DNA from: Candidatus Accumulibacter aalborgensis
GTDB lineage: Bacteria > Pseudomonadota > Gammaproteobacteria > Burkholderiales > Rhodocyclaceae
Direction: 5' to 3'
NCBI RefSeq assembly: GCF_900089955.1
Contig: NZ_FLQX01000001.1
Coordinates: forward strand, 62,001 to 126,000
DNA length: 64,000 nucleotides
Of the stretch, positions 47,927-56,848 are shown piece after piece (the first letter of the stretch is position 1; each line of letters starts with the position of its first letter). The notes below the pieces were generated by a model. The model did no database searches and was not told where the DNA came from. It saw only the letters and a list, made by a program, of their open reading frames with translations. The position numbers and the translations under genes are program-made.

Positions 47927-48318
47927 TGCCGGCATTGCACACCGCTGTGTCGTTGGCGCTGTGCACACTGACGACCGGAACACAGGCGCAATCGGTTCTG
48001 CCGGATCCCACCCGCCCGCCGGTCGGCATCTCGACGCCAACGCCGGATGCCGGGCCAGTCGAGCAGATCGCAGGCCCGGTCCTGCAGTCGGTGATGATTC
48101 CGAAGAAGGGCAAGCCGGTCGCCGTGATCGGCGGGCAGCAGGTCAGGCTGGGTCAGATGATTGGCCAAAGTCGCCTGATCAGGCTGACTGAACGAGAAGC
48201 CGTTCTCGAAGGCCCTGCGGGGATCGAACGGCTGCCGCTGACGCCCGGCATAGAGAAGAAAAAAGTCATGACCAGATCGCCGGCCGGCCAACGTGCGCAG
48301 AGTGGGGACCCCTCATGA
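47911..48318 (+). CDS. mshK: MshK, PilP-like periplasmic protein
   Basis: 135 residues from MADRLMPALH, overlapping mshJ by 16 bp. Signal peptide (about 1-28) and a small HR-like domain with LPDPTRPP and VAVIGGQQVRLGQMIGQSRLIRL, the pattern of PilP/GspC-type connectors between alignment complex and secretin. Overlaps mshL by 4 bp. Confidence 0.8.
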   Translation: MADRLMPALHTAVSLALCTLTTGTQAQSVLPDPTRPPVGISTPTPDAGPVEQIAGPVLQSVMIPKKGKPVAVIGGQQVRLGQMIGQSRLIRLTEREAVLEGPAGIERLPLTPGIEKKKVMTRSPAGQRAQSGDPS

Positions 48319-50090
48319 AGTTAAGATCGATACTGCTGGTCATGCCGATGGCACTGCTTCTTGCCGCCTGTGCCAGCCAGCAGAAGACTCCGGGCACAAG
48401 CAGCTTCGAGCTGATCGGCAACGAAATGCAGCGGGCTGTGGACGCCAGATCGAAGGGGCTGGACGATGCCCTGAGCCGAGCCATGTTGCCGCCCTTGCAG
48501 CTTGATCTGCCCGACTCGGCGAAGCGCGTTGAGCCGCGTTTTGATCTCGCCGTCAGCAATGCGCCGGCCAGCCAGGTGTTCATGGCCCTGGCCAGCGATT
48601 CGCCGTACAGCATGCTGGTGTCGCCGGAAGTGACCGGCAACGTGACCGTTCGCCTGAAGAACGTGAACATACGTGAAGCGCTGGAAACGCTGCGCGATCT
48701 GTATGGCTACGAGTTCAGATTTCAGGGGACACGCATTTACGTTCAGCCCAACACGATGCAGACGCGCATTTTCCGGATCAACTATCTGGACGGAAAACGT
48801 CGCGGGCAGAGCGAGGTGCGCGTGATATCGAACACCATGTCCTCAGCGCAGCCGCCCACGGGGGCAAGCACAGGGGCGACCACGTCGACCTCCGCAGCGC
48901 CTTTTTCTCCAGGCAACTCGTCGACTGGCCCCAGCTCAGGCCCACCGAGTAGCCAAATATCGACCACCACGAACAGCGATTTCTGGCGTGATCTGACCAC
49001 TGCGCTGACCAGCATTGTCGGCTCGCAGGACGGGCGTGCCGTGGTGGTCAACCCGGGTTCCGGGGTGGTGCTGGTCAAGGCTTTTCCGGCGGACCTCCGA
49101 TCTGTCGAGGACTACTTGCGGATCACTCAGTTGATCGTCGAGCGGCAAGTGATTCTGGAAGCCAAGATCATCGAGGTGGAACTGAACGAAGAGTTTCAGT
49201 CCGGCGTCAACTGGAACCAGTTCGGCGGCACCAACAACCGTTTTGCCTATGGGCCAGTACAGCCGGGAGCTGTTCTGAATACCACGAACAGGGCCGGATT
49301 CGACGCCTCGAATGTCGTGCAGAATGGAGCGGGTGCGATCCTCGGGCCGGGAGTTGGCGTTCTGCCCGGGACGGGCGGGATTGCTGCGGCGACGCGGCTG
49401 GGCAGCGGTTTTTTCGGACTGGCGTTTCAGAGCGCAAACTTTGCCGCATTGCTCAACTTCCTGGAAACCCAGGGTAACGTTCAGGTCTTGTCGAGCCCGA
49501 GAATTGCCAGTATCAACAACCAGATGGCCGTGCTCAAGGTCGGCGTCGATGAGTTCTTTGTGACCAACGTAAGTTCTACGGTGACTTCGTCGGGCAACAA
49601 CAACGTGACCACGCCGTCGATTACCCTGCAGCCTTTCTTTTCCGGCATTGCCCTCGATGTGACGCCGCAAATCGACGGCGAGGACAACATCGTTCTGCAT
49701 GTTCATCCGTCGATCAGCCTGGTGAAAGCGAAGCAGACGGTGATTGATCTCGGCACACTCGGTCAGTTTACCCTGCCGCTGGCCAATAGTGCGGTCAACG
49801 AAACCGATAGCGTGGTGCGGGTGCAGGACGGCAACATCGTCGCCATCGGCGGGTTGATGAGGCAGGAGCAGTCATCGGATGCCAACGGGTTTCCCGGCAC
49901 GACGGCTTCATCCACCTGGGGACTGTTGTTCGGCACGCGCAACAGCTATCTGAGAAAACGCGAACTGATCATCCTCATCAAGCCGACCATCATCCGCAAC
50001 GACTCAAGCTGGAAGGACGATCTGATCGAGACACAGGGTCGAGTTCAGCAGCTCGATCCCCGCCTCGTCCGGCCCCAGGTGGGTCGCTAG
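48315..50090 (+). CDS. mshL: MshL, outer-membrane secretin
   Basis: 591 residues. Lipoprotein signal with LLAACAS (Cys19), an STN/N0 domain (about 80-160), a Ser/Thr/Gly/Pro-rich linker (about 190-215), N1-type region with VEDYLRITQLIVERQVILEAKIIEVELNEEF, and a C-terminal secretin beta domain (about 340-570) ending LRKRELIILIKPTII. It makes the outer-membrane pore for the pilus. Confidence 0.93.
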   Translation: MKLRSILLVMPMALLLAACASQQKTPGTSSFELIGNEMQRAVDARSKGLDDALSRAMLPPLQLDLPDSAKRVEPRFDLAVSNAPASQVFMALASDSPYSMLVSPEVTGNVTVRLKNVNIREALETLRDLYGYEFRFQGTRIYVQPNTMQTRIFRINYLDGKRRGQSEVRVISNTMSSAQPPTGASTGATTSTSAAPFSPGNSSTGPSSGPPSSQISTTTNSDFWRDLTTALTSIVGSQDGRAVVVNPGSGVVLVKAFPADLRSVEDYLRITQLIVERQVILEAKIIEVELNEEFQSGVNWNQFGGTNNRFAYGPVQPGAVLNTTNRAGFDASNVVQNGAGAILGPGVGVLPGTGGIAAATRLGSGFFGLAFQSANFAALLNFLETQGNVQVLSSPRIASINNQMAVLKVGVDEFFVTNVSSTVTSSGNNNVTTPSITLQPFFSGIALDVTPQIDGEDNIVLHVHPSISLVKAKQTVIDLGTLGQFTLPLANSAVNETDSVVRVQDGNIVAIGGLMRQEQSSDANGFPGTTASSTWGLLFGTRNSYLRKRELIILIKPTIIRNDSSWKDDLIETQGRVQQLDPRLVRPQVGR

Positions 50091-50094
50091 CCGT

Positions 50095-50949
50095 GTGCTC
50101 GCTGCGGAGCGTACCTTGTATCTGAACCATTTCGGCCTCACCGAACTGCCTTTCGGGATCACTCCGGACACCAGTTTTGCTTACTCCGTCCAGTATCATC
50201 AGGAAGCACTCAATACCCTTCTGCTGGCCCTCAACGAGGGAGAGGGCTTCGTCAAGATCAGCGGAGAAGTCGGCACGGGGAAAACGCTGCTCTGCCGTCG
50301 GCTGCTGCAAACACTCGACGATGGCTGGGTAACCGCGTATCTGCCCAATCCCAATCTGGCTCCGGATACCCTGTTCCTGGCGTTGGCCGAGGAGTTGGGA
50401 ATCACCGACGCCAGCGGCCTGGATCAGTATCATCTGGTACGACGAATCGGCCGGGTGCTGCTGGCCTATGCCGAAGACAACAAGCGCGTCGTGGTCTGCA
50501 TCGACGAAGCGCAGGCGATGCCGGTCGAGACGCTGGAAGCCCTGCGCCTGTTGTCCAACCTGGAAACGGAGAAACGCAAGTTGTTGCAGATCGCCCTTTT
50601 TGGTCAGCCGGAACTGGATGCCAAGCTGCACCGTCCGGAAGCGCGGCAGCTTCTCCAGCGCATTGCTTTTCACTACCGCCTGGACGGTCTGAAAAAGGGC
50701 GAAATCGGCAACTACGTGGCGCACCGCCTGCGGGTCGCCGGTTACCGGGGCGAGGGTCTGTTCACGCCGGCGGCGTTGCGGGCACTTTATCGCGCCAGTG
50801 GTGGAACGCCGCGCCTGATCAACATACTGGCGCACAAGTCACTGCTGTCGGTTTTTGGCGAAGGGCGCCAGACGGCCACGGTGCGCCACGTCAGGCTGGC
50901 GCGCAGGGATACCGACGGCGCACGTCGCGTCGGCTGGTTGTGGGGATGA
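50095..50949 (+). CDS. mshM: MshM, ExeA-like AAA ATPase
   Basis: 284 residues from a GTG near 50095. Walker A GEVGTGKTLLCRRL, Walker B VVCIDEAQAM, then GLKKGEIGNYVAHRLRVAGY and LYRASGGTPRLINILAHKSLL. This family helps assemble the secretin across peptidoglycan. An alternative GTG two bases earlier is out of frame. Confidence 0.9.
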   Translation: MLAAERTLYLNHFGLTELPFGITPDTSFAYSVQYHQEALNTLLLALNEGEGFVKISGEVGTGKTLLCRRLLQTLDDGWVTAYLPNPNLAPDTLFLALAEELGITDASGLDQYHLVRRIGRVLLAYAEDNKRVVVCIDEAQAMPVETLEALRLLSNLETEKRKLLQIALFGQPELDAKLHRPEARQLLQRIAFHYRLDGLKKGEIGNYVAHRLRVAGYRGEGLFTPAALRALYRASGGTPRLINILAHKSLLSVFGEGRQTATVRHVRLARRDTDGARRVGWLWG

Positions 50950-50968
50950 GGACGTCGGTGCACAAGAC

Positions 50969-52117
50969 ATGAGTCTGATCAATCAGGTACTGCAGGATCT
51001 CGACGCGCGCCGGGCAGCGCATGGCGTCGGTAGCACGCTGCCAAACGACGTGCGCCCTCTCCCGAAGCCGCAGAAGACGCAACTGCCAATGGTTCTGGCG
51101 GTGGTCGTGCTGCTGGTACTAGGCGGTGGATTTGCCGTGCATCACTGGGAGATAAGGCAGGAGGCCGCTCAGCCTGCCCCGCCGGGCGTACCGACGGCGG
51201 TCGCCCCGGCAGAGCTGACGACCGCGTCTCCAGCCGCTCCTGCGCCGCTGGCACGCGCGCAGCAGGAAGCGCTTCAGTCCGAGCCGCCAGGCGCAGCAAA
51301 CGTTCCGGATAGTGGCGACCGAGTGCGCCATGCTGAGCCCATGACGCAGCCGACCGAGCAGCAGAAGGGAGCGAAGCCGCCCGGCACTGCCGCTGTGGGC
51401 GAGAATTCTGCTGCTGCCGATCACCCGTTCGCCGATGACCGTGGCAAGTCGGCGGTCGCCGAGCAACCGGGGCCTGCAGCTGCCGGCCTTGCGCCGCAAG
51501 GAACAGGCAAATCGGCCACGACGCCAGTGATCGAAAGAACAGAGGCCAGCGGTTCGCCACGGGAGCGTGCCGAGACCGATTACCGCAAGGCCCTGGCCAA
51601 ACTTGATCAGGGACGCATCGCCGAGGCCATCGAAGGTTTGCGCCACGCGCTGTGGCAGGACCCTCTTCATGGCCCGTCCCGGCAGGTACTGGTCCGAGTG
51701 TTGCTGGACACGAAACGGCCCGATGAAGCCGCCCTGGTGCTGCAGGAAGGGCTGCAAGGGCAACCGGGGCAGATCGGCTGGGCGATAACTCTGGCGCGTT
51801 TGCAGGTTGATCGTGGTGACCTCACCGGCGCCGGGCAAACGCTCGATTATTCGCTTCCCGCGGCGGCGGGCAACGCTGATTACCAAGGCTTCATGGCGCA
51901 CATCCTGCAACGGCTGGGGCGCAACGGTGAAGCGGCCGAACACTATCAGGCGGCAACCCGGCTGGCACCCGGCGATGGCCGCTGGTGGCTGGGTCTCGGT
52001 CTGACGCTGGACGCTGAGGGCCGTTCCAGCGAAGCGCGCGCAGCGCTGCTCAGGGCCAAATCTGCCGGCAACCTGAGCGCTGAGCTCGCAGCGCTGGTCG
52101 ATCAGAAATTGCGCTAG
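50969..52117 (+). CDS. mshN: MshN, TPR protein
   Basis: 382 residues from MSLINQVLQDLDARRA, the conserved start of MshN. A membrane helix (LPMVLAVVVLLVLGGGFAVHHW, about 38-58), a Pro/Ala-rich low-complexity stretch (about 65-190), and TPR repeats (about 195-380). Role in pilus assembly not defined. Last gene of the msh set; no mshB, mshF or mshH is present. Confidence 0.85.
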   Translation: MSLINQVLQDLDARRAAHGVGSTLPNDVRPLPKPQKTQLPMVLAVVVLLVLGGGFAVHHWEIRQEAAQPAPPGVPTAVAPAELTTASPAAPAPLARAQQEALQSEPPGAANVPDSGDRVRHAEPMTQPTEQQKGAKPPGTAAVGENSAAADHPFADDRGKSAVAEQPGPAAAGLAPQGTGKSATTPVIERTEASGSPRERAETDYRKALAKLDQGRIAEAIEGLRHALWQDPLHGPSRQVLVRVLLDTKRPDEAALVLQEGLQGQPGQIGWAITLARLQVDRGDLTGAGQTLDYSLPAAAGNADYQGFMAHILQRLGRNGEAAEHYQAATRLAPGDGRWWLGLGLTLDAEGRSSEARAALLRAKSAGNLSAELAALVDQKLR

Positions 52118-52182
52118 ATGTGACAGGCCTGGATCGCAGGTCTGGTTTGCGTAGCGTAACCCGGCATTCGCAGCCACCGAAA

Positions 52183-52225
52183 GGTCATGACTTTCGAGAC
52201 ACTGCCGATCATGAAAGTCATGGCC
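52183..52225. repeat. 13-bp inverted repeat downstream of mshN
   Basis: GGTCATGACTTTC (52183-52195) pairs with GAAAGTCATGGCC (52213-52225) with one G-T wobble and a 17-nt loop. A C8 run follows. Could be a terminator or a protein-binding palindrome. A 14-bp perfect palindrome CGGCGTGCACGCCG lies nearby at 52252-52265. Confidence 0.5.
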
Positions 52226-52371
52226 GTTCCCCCCCCTGGCAGGGCGCATTCCGGCGTGCACGCCGAAATCGCTCGATGGGCAGGGAGCATGCTATTGGAC
52301 AAGGCTCGGATTGGGCACAGCGCTGGCTGTCTGACCCTCCGGCAGGTGCCCGAGCGTCGTGACACAAATCC

Positions 52372-52704
52372 CTATTTCCGCTTCAAAAACAGTGTGATAA
52401 GAAGGGCAGCGTCCTGCCTGCAATACAACGCATGCGGTATGGCATTATTCAGGTAGATGAGGTCGCCCGGCAACAGCGTCTGGGTTCTGTCGTGACAGCT
52501 GAAGTCCACTTCGCCTCTCAGACACAACACCGTCATCGCCCCGGCAGCGCTGTGTTCCTGCATGTCGGTACCGGCGCTCAGGACCAGGCGGAAGATCTCG
52601 ATATGTTCGTCGCGCACCAAAGTAGCCGAAGTATTGCTGGCGAGCGCGTCGGTAGTATCGTTGATGTTCACCAGATCGCCCGACTTGGCGTGTGCTAGTG
52701 CCAT
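52372..52704 (-). CDS. Small cupin-domain protein
   Basis: 110 residues. Cupin motif 1 is SAGTDMQEHSAAGAMTVLCLRGEVDF and motif 2 GDLIYLNNAIPHALY; a single beta-barrel with the H-x-H-type and late His metal positions partly kept. A GAGGAGG ribosome site precedes the ATG, and its 5' leader carries the hairpin cluster described below. Ligand unknown. Confidence 0.8.
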   Translation of the reverse strand: MALAHAKSGDLVNINDTTDALASNTSATLVRDEHIEIFRLVLSAGTDMQEHSAAGAMTVLCLRGEVDFSCHDRTQTLLPGDLIYLNNAIPHALYCRQDAALLITLFLKRK

Positions 52705-52733
52705 GACAAAACCTCCTCGACGAAATGACCGTA

Positions 52734-52840
52734 CCCCCGGCCGAGCCGGGGGATTTCAGTCGGTGAGCCGCTTCTGGCGGCCATACAGAGGTGCTGACAG
52801 CACCTCCCCAAGTTCATGGCGCCACCTGCAGCGGTGGCGC
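52734..52840. repeat. Cluster of four perfect stem-loops
   Basis: Four hairpins within 107 bp: CCCCCGGC/GCCGGGGG at 52734-52752, GCCGC/GCGGC at 52767-52781, GAGGTGCT/AGCACCTC at 52788-52806, and GCGCCACC/GGTGGCGC at 52819-52840. All are exact pairings with loops of 3-6 nt. They occupy the 5' leader of the cupin gene on the minus strand. Possible readings are a structured leader, a decayed mobile-element end, or a BIME-like cluster. Confidence 0.7.
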
Positions 52841-53053
52841 ACCGTCACACCCGGTCAAACGGATCCGTTCGCCTCTCCGTTCGATCACCAACCACGAAAA
52901 GCAAAAGAAAGCGCAGCACCGCCACCCCGAATGTACGGTGCCAAATAGACCCTCTCCCACCCAGTCGAATTCCCGTCGGCATCACCAAGAACCTCTTCGG
53001 CCACCGGGAACGTTGGCAATCTGTGACACCGAGATCATCGATTATCGTTCGCG
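52841..53053. other. Intergenic remainder before the EI-GNAT gene
   Basis: I see no gene here on either strand. Together with the hairpin cluster it makes the roughly 350-bp gap between the cupin and the EI-GNAT fusion. Confidence 0.5.
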
Positions 53054-55195
53054 CTACCGCCGTTGGGAACACTCGCCTTGGTCCTGATCCATTTCTTGCC
53101 GGTCGACCAGGTCCGCGAATTCGGGGTGGCGCCCGATGAAGCTGGCGACATACGAACAGCGAGGGACGATCTTCCAGCGCCGTTGCCGCGCCTCGTCCAG
53201 CGCCCTACGGGCCAACGCAGCGGCTATTCCGCGTCGGCGCAGCTCGTCGGGAACAAAGGTATGGTCCAGGATGACACGCTCGCCTTCGATGACGTAGCTC
53301 AGGGACGCCAGAGCGGCGCCCGCCGGAGATTCGAAGCGCTGGCTGGCGACGTTGTGGGTGATTGGGCAGGGCTCTGTGCTGGTCGCCGCGCTGGTCGTCA
53401 AACTCGACGTCGGGAACTCGGGTGAAGAGACCGGTCGGCGCCGTTTCCAGTCGTCCTCCACCTGCGTCCTGATAGCGAACGTCGAGCGCATTGCCAGAAC
53501 CTGGCCAGCCAGTCTTTCGGCGTCCTGCAAGGTGGTCGAGCGAATCGCGTGCTTGACGTCCAGCAATCGACCCGGACTGACGCTGAGACTGCGAAATCCC
53601 AGGCCGATCAAGAGGTTCGTGTACGCCGGATCGCTGGCGATTTCGCCGCACAGGGAAATCGGTTTGCCCTTGCTCCCGGCCACGCTCGCCAGCGTGGCGA
53701 GCACCTGGATGACTGCCGGATGCAAGGGGTCGTAGGTGGACGCCGTTTCGCCACGAATTCGGTCAGCGGCCAGCAGAAACTGGACGAGGTCATTGGTGCC
53801 GACACTGAAGAAGTCGACCTCGTCGGCCAGGTGCTCGATGAGGATCGCCGCAGATGGCGTTTCGATCATCGCGCCGAGGGGAATACAGGGATTGAACGAC
53901 TGCCCGGTGGCGACGAGTTCCGCTTTTGCCGTTTCGATGGCTGCTTTGGCCGCGCGCAACTCGTCCATGCCGTCGATCATTGGCAGGAGAATGGCGACCG
54001 GATGCGAAGCGCTGAGCCTGAGGATGGCGCGCAACTGTGCCTGCATGAGCGTCGGGTGGCCGAGCAGAAGCCTGATGCCCCGATAGCCCAGGGCCGGATT
54101 GTCTTCGCGAGGCAGCGGGAAATAGCTCAGCGGTTTGTCGCTGCCGACATCCAGAAGGCGGATAACCGTTTCGCCCGGCTGGAGGTGCTCGGCTGTGGCA
54201 CGGTAGAACTGGTACTGCTCGTCCTCGGAAGGAAAATGATCCTGGACCAGGAAGCCGAACTCGGTACGATACAAGCCGGCGCCATCGGCTCCCAGCTTCG
54301 CCGCCGTCACCGCATCGGCTGTCTGACCGACATTGGCACAGAGTTTGATCTCGATGCCATCGCGAGTGACCGCCGGCACGCCGATCAAGCCTTTCAAGAC
54401 ACCCTGGTGAACCTGGAGGTCGGCCTCCAGTCGATCGTATCTGCGTTGCACCTCTGCTTGCGGGTTGATGAAGGCGCGTCCGGCCAGCGCATCGACGATC
54501 ACCAGATCGCCGGCACGGATTCTCCGGGTGGCCTCAGGCACGTGCACAAGGGCCGGAATGCCAAGCGAACGGGCCAGAATCGTCGCGTGCGCCGTGAGGC
54601 CACCTTTTTCGACAATCAAGGCACGCACGCCGTGGCCTTCCAGCTGGGCAACGACAGACGCCAGCAGCTCGTGGGTGACAATGACGCAGCCATCGTGAAG
54701 GACCGGAACATCCGGCTGCCCATTCTCCTCAAGGTGATCCAGCAGGCGTCTGCCCACGTCGTGCAGGTCGGCGGCCCGCTCGCGGAAGTAGGGATCATCG
54801 AGGCGCGCAAACAAGTCCATCAGTCGTTTGATCGCTTCATCGACGGCAGCCTCTACGTTCATCCGATTTTCGAGGCAAAGCTCACGGACCGCATCGCGCA
54901 GTTGCACGTCGCGCAGGAGAAGGATTTGCGCTTCAAAAATCTCCGCCTCGTCCTTCCCCAGGCTGCGCCGGACGCTCTCTTGAACCTCCAGCAGCTTCCT
55001 CTCCACAGCGGAAACCGCGGCATCGAAGCGCTCGATCTCTCCTTGCACCTCCGTCGCGCTCACCTGCCTGCGCGGAATGGCGATCTGTTTTCTGGCGCAA
55101 TCGCAGAGCAAGGCAGGCCCGCGAGCAAGACCGGAGGATGCTACCTGGCCAATGATCATCAAAGACGCAGGCGGGACGTTGTCCGTACTTTTCAT
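53054..55195 (-). CDS. PTS enzyme I (PEP-protein phosphotransferase) fused to a GNAT acetyltransferase
   Basis: 713 residues in one frame. Residues about 10-580 are enzyme I: phospho-His203 in GGLTAHATILARSLG, GADGAGLYRTEFGFL (about 303-316), the GTNDLVQFLL segment (466-475), DPLHPAVI, and catalytic Cys516 in LCGEIASDP. After a Ser/Pro/Thr linker (about 588-610) comes a small GNAT of the YjdJ/Acetyltransf_CG type (about 611-700): LDHTFVPDELRRRGIAAAL and PRCSYVASFIGRHPEF. No GAF domain, HPr domain or HPr gene is nearby. The fusion of EI with an acetyltransferase is unusual to me. Confidence 0.9.
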   Translation of the reverse strand: MKSTDNVPPASLMIIGQVASSGLARGPALLCDCARKQIAIPRRQVSATEVQGEIERFDAAVSAVERKLLEVQESVRRSLGKDEAEIFEAQILLLRDVQLRDAVRELCLENRMNVEAAVDEAIKRLMDLFARLDDPYFRERAADLHDVGRRLLDHLEENGQPDVPVLHDGCVIVTHELLASVVAQLEGHGVRALIVEKGGLTAHATILARSLGIPALVHVPEATRRIRAGDLVIVDALAGRAFINPQAEVQRRYDRLEADLQVHQGVLKGLIGVPAVTRDGIEIKLCANVGQTADAVTAAKLGADGAGLYRTEFGFLVQDHFPSEDEQYQFYRATAEHLQPGETVIRLLDVGSDKPLSYFPLPREDNPALGYRGIRLLLGHPTLMQAQLRAILRLSASHPVAILLPMIDGMDELRAAKAAIETAKAELVATGQSFNPCIPLGAMIETPSAAILIEHLADEVDFFSVGTNDLVQFLLAADRIRGETASTYDPLHPAVIQVLATLASVAGSKGKPISLCGEIASDPAYTNLLIGLGFRSLSVSPGRLLDVKHAIRSTTLQDAERLAGQVLAMRSTFAIRTQVEDDWKRRRPVSSPEFPTSSLTTSAATSTEPCPITHNVASQRFESPAGAALASLSYVIEGERVILDHTFVPDELRRRGIAAALARRALDEARQRRWKIVPRCSYVASFIGRHPEFADLVDRQEMDQDQGECSQRR

Positions 55196-55224
55196 CAGCT
55201 TGCTTGACTCCTAATGGACGGTGG

Positions 55225-55704
55225 TCATTCCATTGACAGGGCTGCGGCGAAGTCGGCGAGCAGGTCTTCGACATAGATCAGCCGCGTCTCGGGTCTGACG
55301 GCTGCGGCGAACTCTGCCACATTTGCGCCCCAGGAAACCTGTACGCCGAGTCGCGGCAGTTCCTGACTGATCAACTGCATGCTGCCGCCGTAGAGATCGT
55401 TCTGGAAGATCGCGTGTTCACCCGCTTTGAGGTGGGCGAGCAGGAAAGTGGCAATGGCCGCCATTCCCGAGCCAAAAACGACTGCGGCTTCGCCCTTTTC
55501 CAGCGCCGCCAGCTTGCGATTGATGACCTGCTGGTTGGGCGTATTGAAGCAACGCGGATAGAGGTTCTCGTCGGCCGCGTTCGCTACCGCATAGGCCGTT
55601 GACGTGAAGATTGGACTGCACGCGCCGCCAGTGGCCTGGTCCCGATAGGTACCAGCGTGGACACAGAGCGTCGAAAGGCGGTGGGTATGGGAGTCAGTAG
55701 TCAT
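55225..55704 (-). pseudogene. Cys/Met-metabolism PLP enzyme with large internal deletion
   Basis: 159 residues where this family (cystathionine gamma-synthase / O-acetylhomoserine sulfhydrylase) has about 400. The N-terminal part is intact: CVHAGTYRDQATGG, PIFTSTAY, GEAAVVFGSGMAAI and LYGGSMQLI. It breaks at RLIYVE, where the family continues with substrate- and PLP-binding residues, and resumes at DLLADFAAAL, which matches the normal C-terminal tail. The PLP lysine is lost, so it should be inactive. An upstream ATG at 55740 is also possible. Confidence 0.8.
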
Positions 55705-55873
55705 CAGGTTTTTTGGCTCGTTTTTGGCTGTGCGTATCATCGTACGTGGACTCTCCCGGCGGCCGGATCACGCCTGAAGCACGCGGTTCACATCCTTGCC
55801 TCGGGTATGCCTTGAAGCCTTCGAGAGCAAGCGACTCGAGGCAATGCTGCTTGCCCTCGCGCCAAGCTAACTA

Positions 55874-55888
55874 TATCATGCTGTGATA
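55874..55888 (+). promoter_or_regulatory. Palindrome, likely MarR-family operator
   Basis: Perfect inverted repeat TATCA-N5-TGATA in the divergent region between the broken PLP gene and the MarR gene, 30 bp before the MarR ATG. Short AT-rich palindromes like this are common MarR sites. Confidence 0.5.
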
Positions 55889-55917
55889 CAAATGGCAGGG
55901 AAGGCGGTTCGCAAGAA

Positions 55918-56337
55918 ATGTCCGAGCAGCGAATGTCAAAGGCTGAGTTTGAAACGCTCGCCCACTTTCGCTACCAACTGCGCCGCTATCTGCGCTTCAG
56001 CGAAGAGGTGACGCGCGGGAACGGAATAACGCCATTGCAGTACCTGCTGTTGCTGCAGATCAAGGGTTTCCCCGGGCGCGAGTCGGCGACCGTAGGCGAA
56101 CTCGCCGAACGCTTGCAGGCAAAGCATCACGGGGTCGTGTCGCTGATTTCGCGCTGCGAGCTCGCCGGGCTGGTTACGCGTAGCGCCTCCTGCGGCGACC
56201 GGCGGCAGGTGGACGTGCAACTGACACCAAAAGGGGACGAATGCCTTGAGCGGCTGGCCGACCTACATCGCCGCGAGCTGCTGTCGTTGCAGGGCAAATT
56301 TGCGGTGCCCGATTTGACGACGCTGGGTCACGAATAG
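55918..56337 (+). CDS. MarR-family transcriptional regulator
   Basis: 139 residues. Winged helix: ITPLQYLLLLQIKG, ATVGELAERLQAKHHGVVSLISRCELAGLVTRS and the wing RQVDVQLTPKG. A divergent broken PLP gene and the operator-like palindrome lie upstream; a PAS gene and a hemerythrin follow. Ligand unknown. Confidence 0.88.
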   Translation: MSEQRMSKAEFETLAHFRYQLRRYLRFSEEVTRGNGITPLQYLLLLQIKGFPGRESATVGELAERLQAKHHGVVSLISRCELAGLVTRSASCGDRRQVDVQLTPKGDECLERLADLHRRELLSLQGKFAVPDLTTLGHE

Positions 56338-56380
56338 CCGCGTATGGCTGCGCCCATCTCTCTTGAAAGGAAGTTACACG

Positions 56381-56836
56381 ATGCAGGGAAATTCCGGGTT
56401 CACAGAGGCAAATTCTGATCTCTTTGAGGCGATCGTGGCACAGGCGCCAGAGGTGATCATATTCGCCGACTGCAGCGGAGCGATTCGCGTCTGGAACCAC
56501 GGCGCTGAAACCGTTTTTGGCTACGCCTCTAGTGAAGTTCTCGGCCACAGCCTCGACGTGATCATTCCGGATCGGCTGCGAAAAGCGCACTGGGACGGTT
56601 TTCACAAGGCCATCGACAGCGGCCAGACCAAACACCGGAACAAGGTGCTGACGACCCGGTCGGTGCACCAGGACGGCAGCAAACTCTACGTGGAATTGAG
56701 CTTCGGCCTGGTGCGGAACGGCAGCGGTACGGTCGTCGGTTCGCTGGCTATCGGCCGCGACTGCACCGCCCGCCATCTCAAGGAAGTCGCTCAGTCTTCG
56801 CAGCCTTCCAGTCCCTGCGCAAAGCAAGCCGAGTGA
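56381..56836 (+). CDS. Stand-alone PAS-domain protein
   Basis: 151 residues from the ATG at 56381 (MQGNSG), with GAAAGGAAG upstream. One PAS domain (about 12-130): LFEAIVAQAPEVIIFADCSGAIRVWNHGAETVFGY, then EVLGHSLDVIIP and the PAC-like GSLAIGRDCTARH. No output domain, so it probably acts by protein contact. A TTG six codons upstream is also in frame. Confidence 0.82.
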   Translation: MQGNSGFTEANSDLFEAIVAQAPEVIIFADCSGAIRVWNHGAETVFGYASSEVLGHSLDVIIPDRLRKAHWDGFHKAIDSGQTKHRNKVLTTRSVHQDGSKLYVELSFGLVRNGSGTVVGSLAIGRDCTARHLKEVAQSSQPSSPCAKQAE

Positions 56837-56848
56837 CTGGACCGTGAG

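Noticed and set aside
52187-52456. Plus-strand frame between mshN and the cupin
   Set aside because: Runs through the inverted repeat and into the antisense of the cupin; no similarity.
52734-52840. Hairpin cluster as a CRISPR array
   Set aside because: The stems differ in sequence and there are no repeated direct units with spacers.
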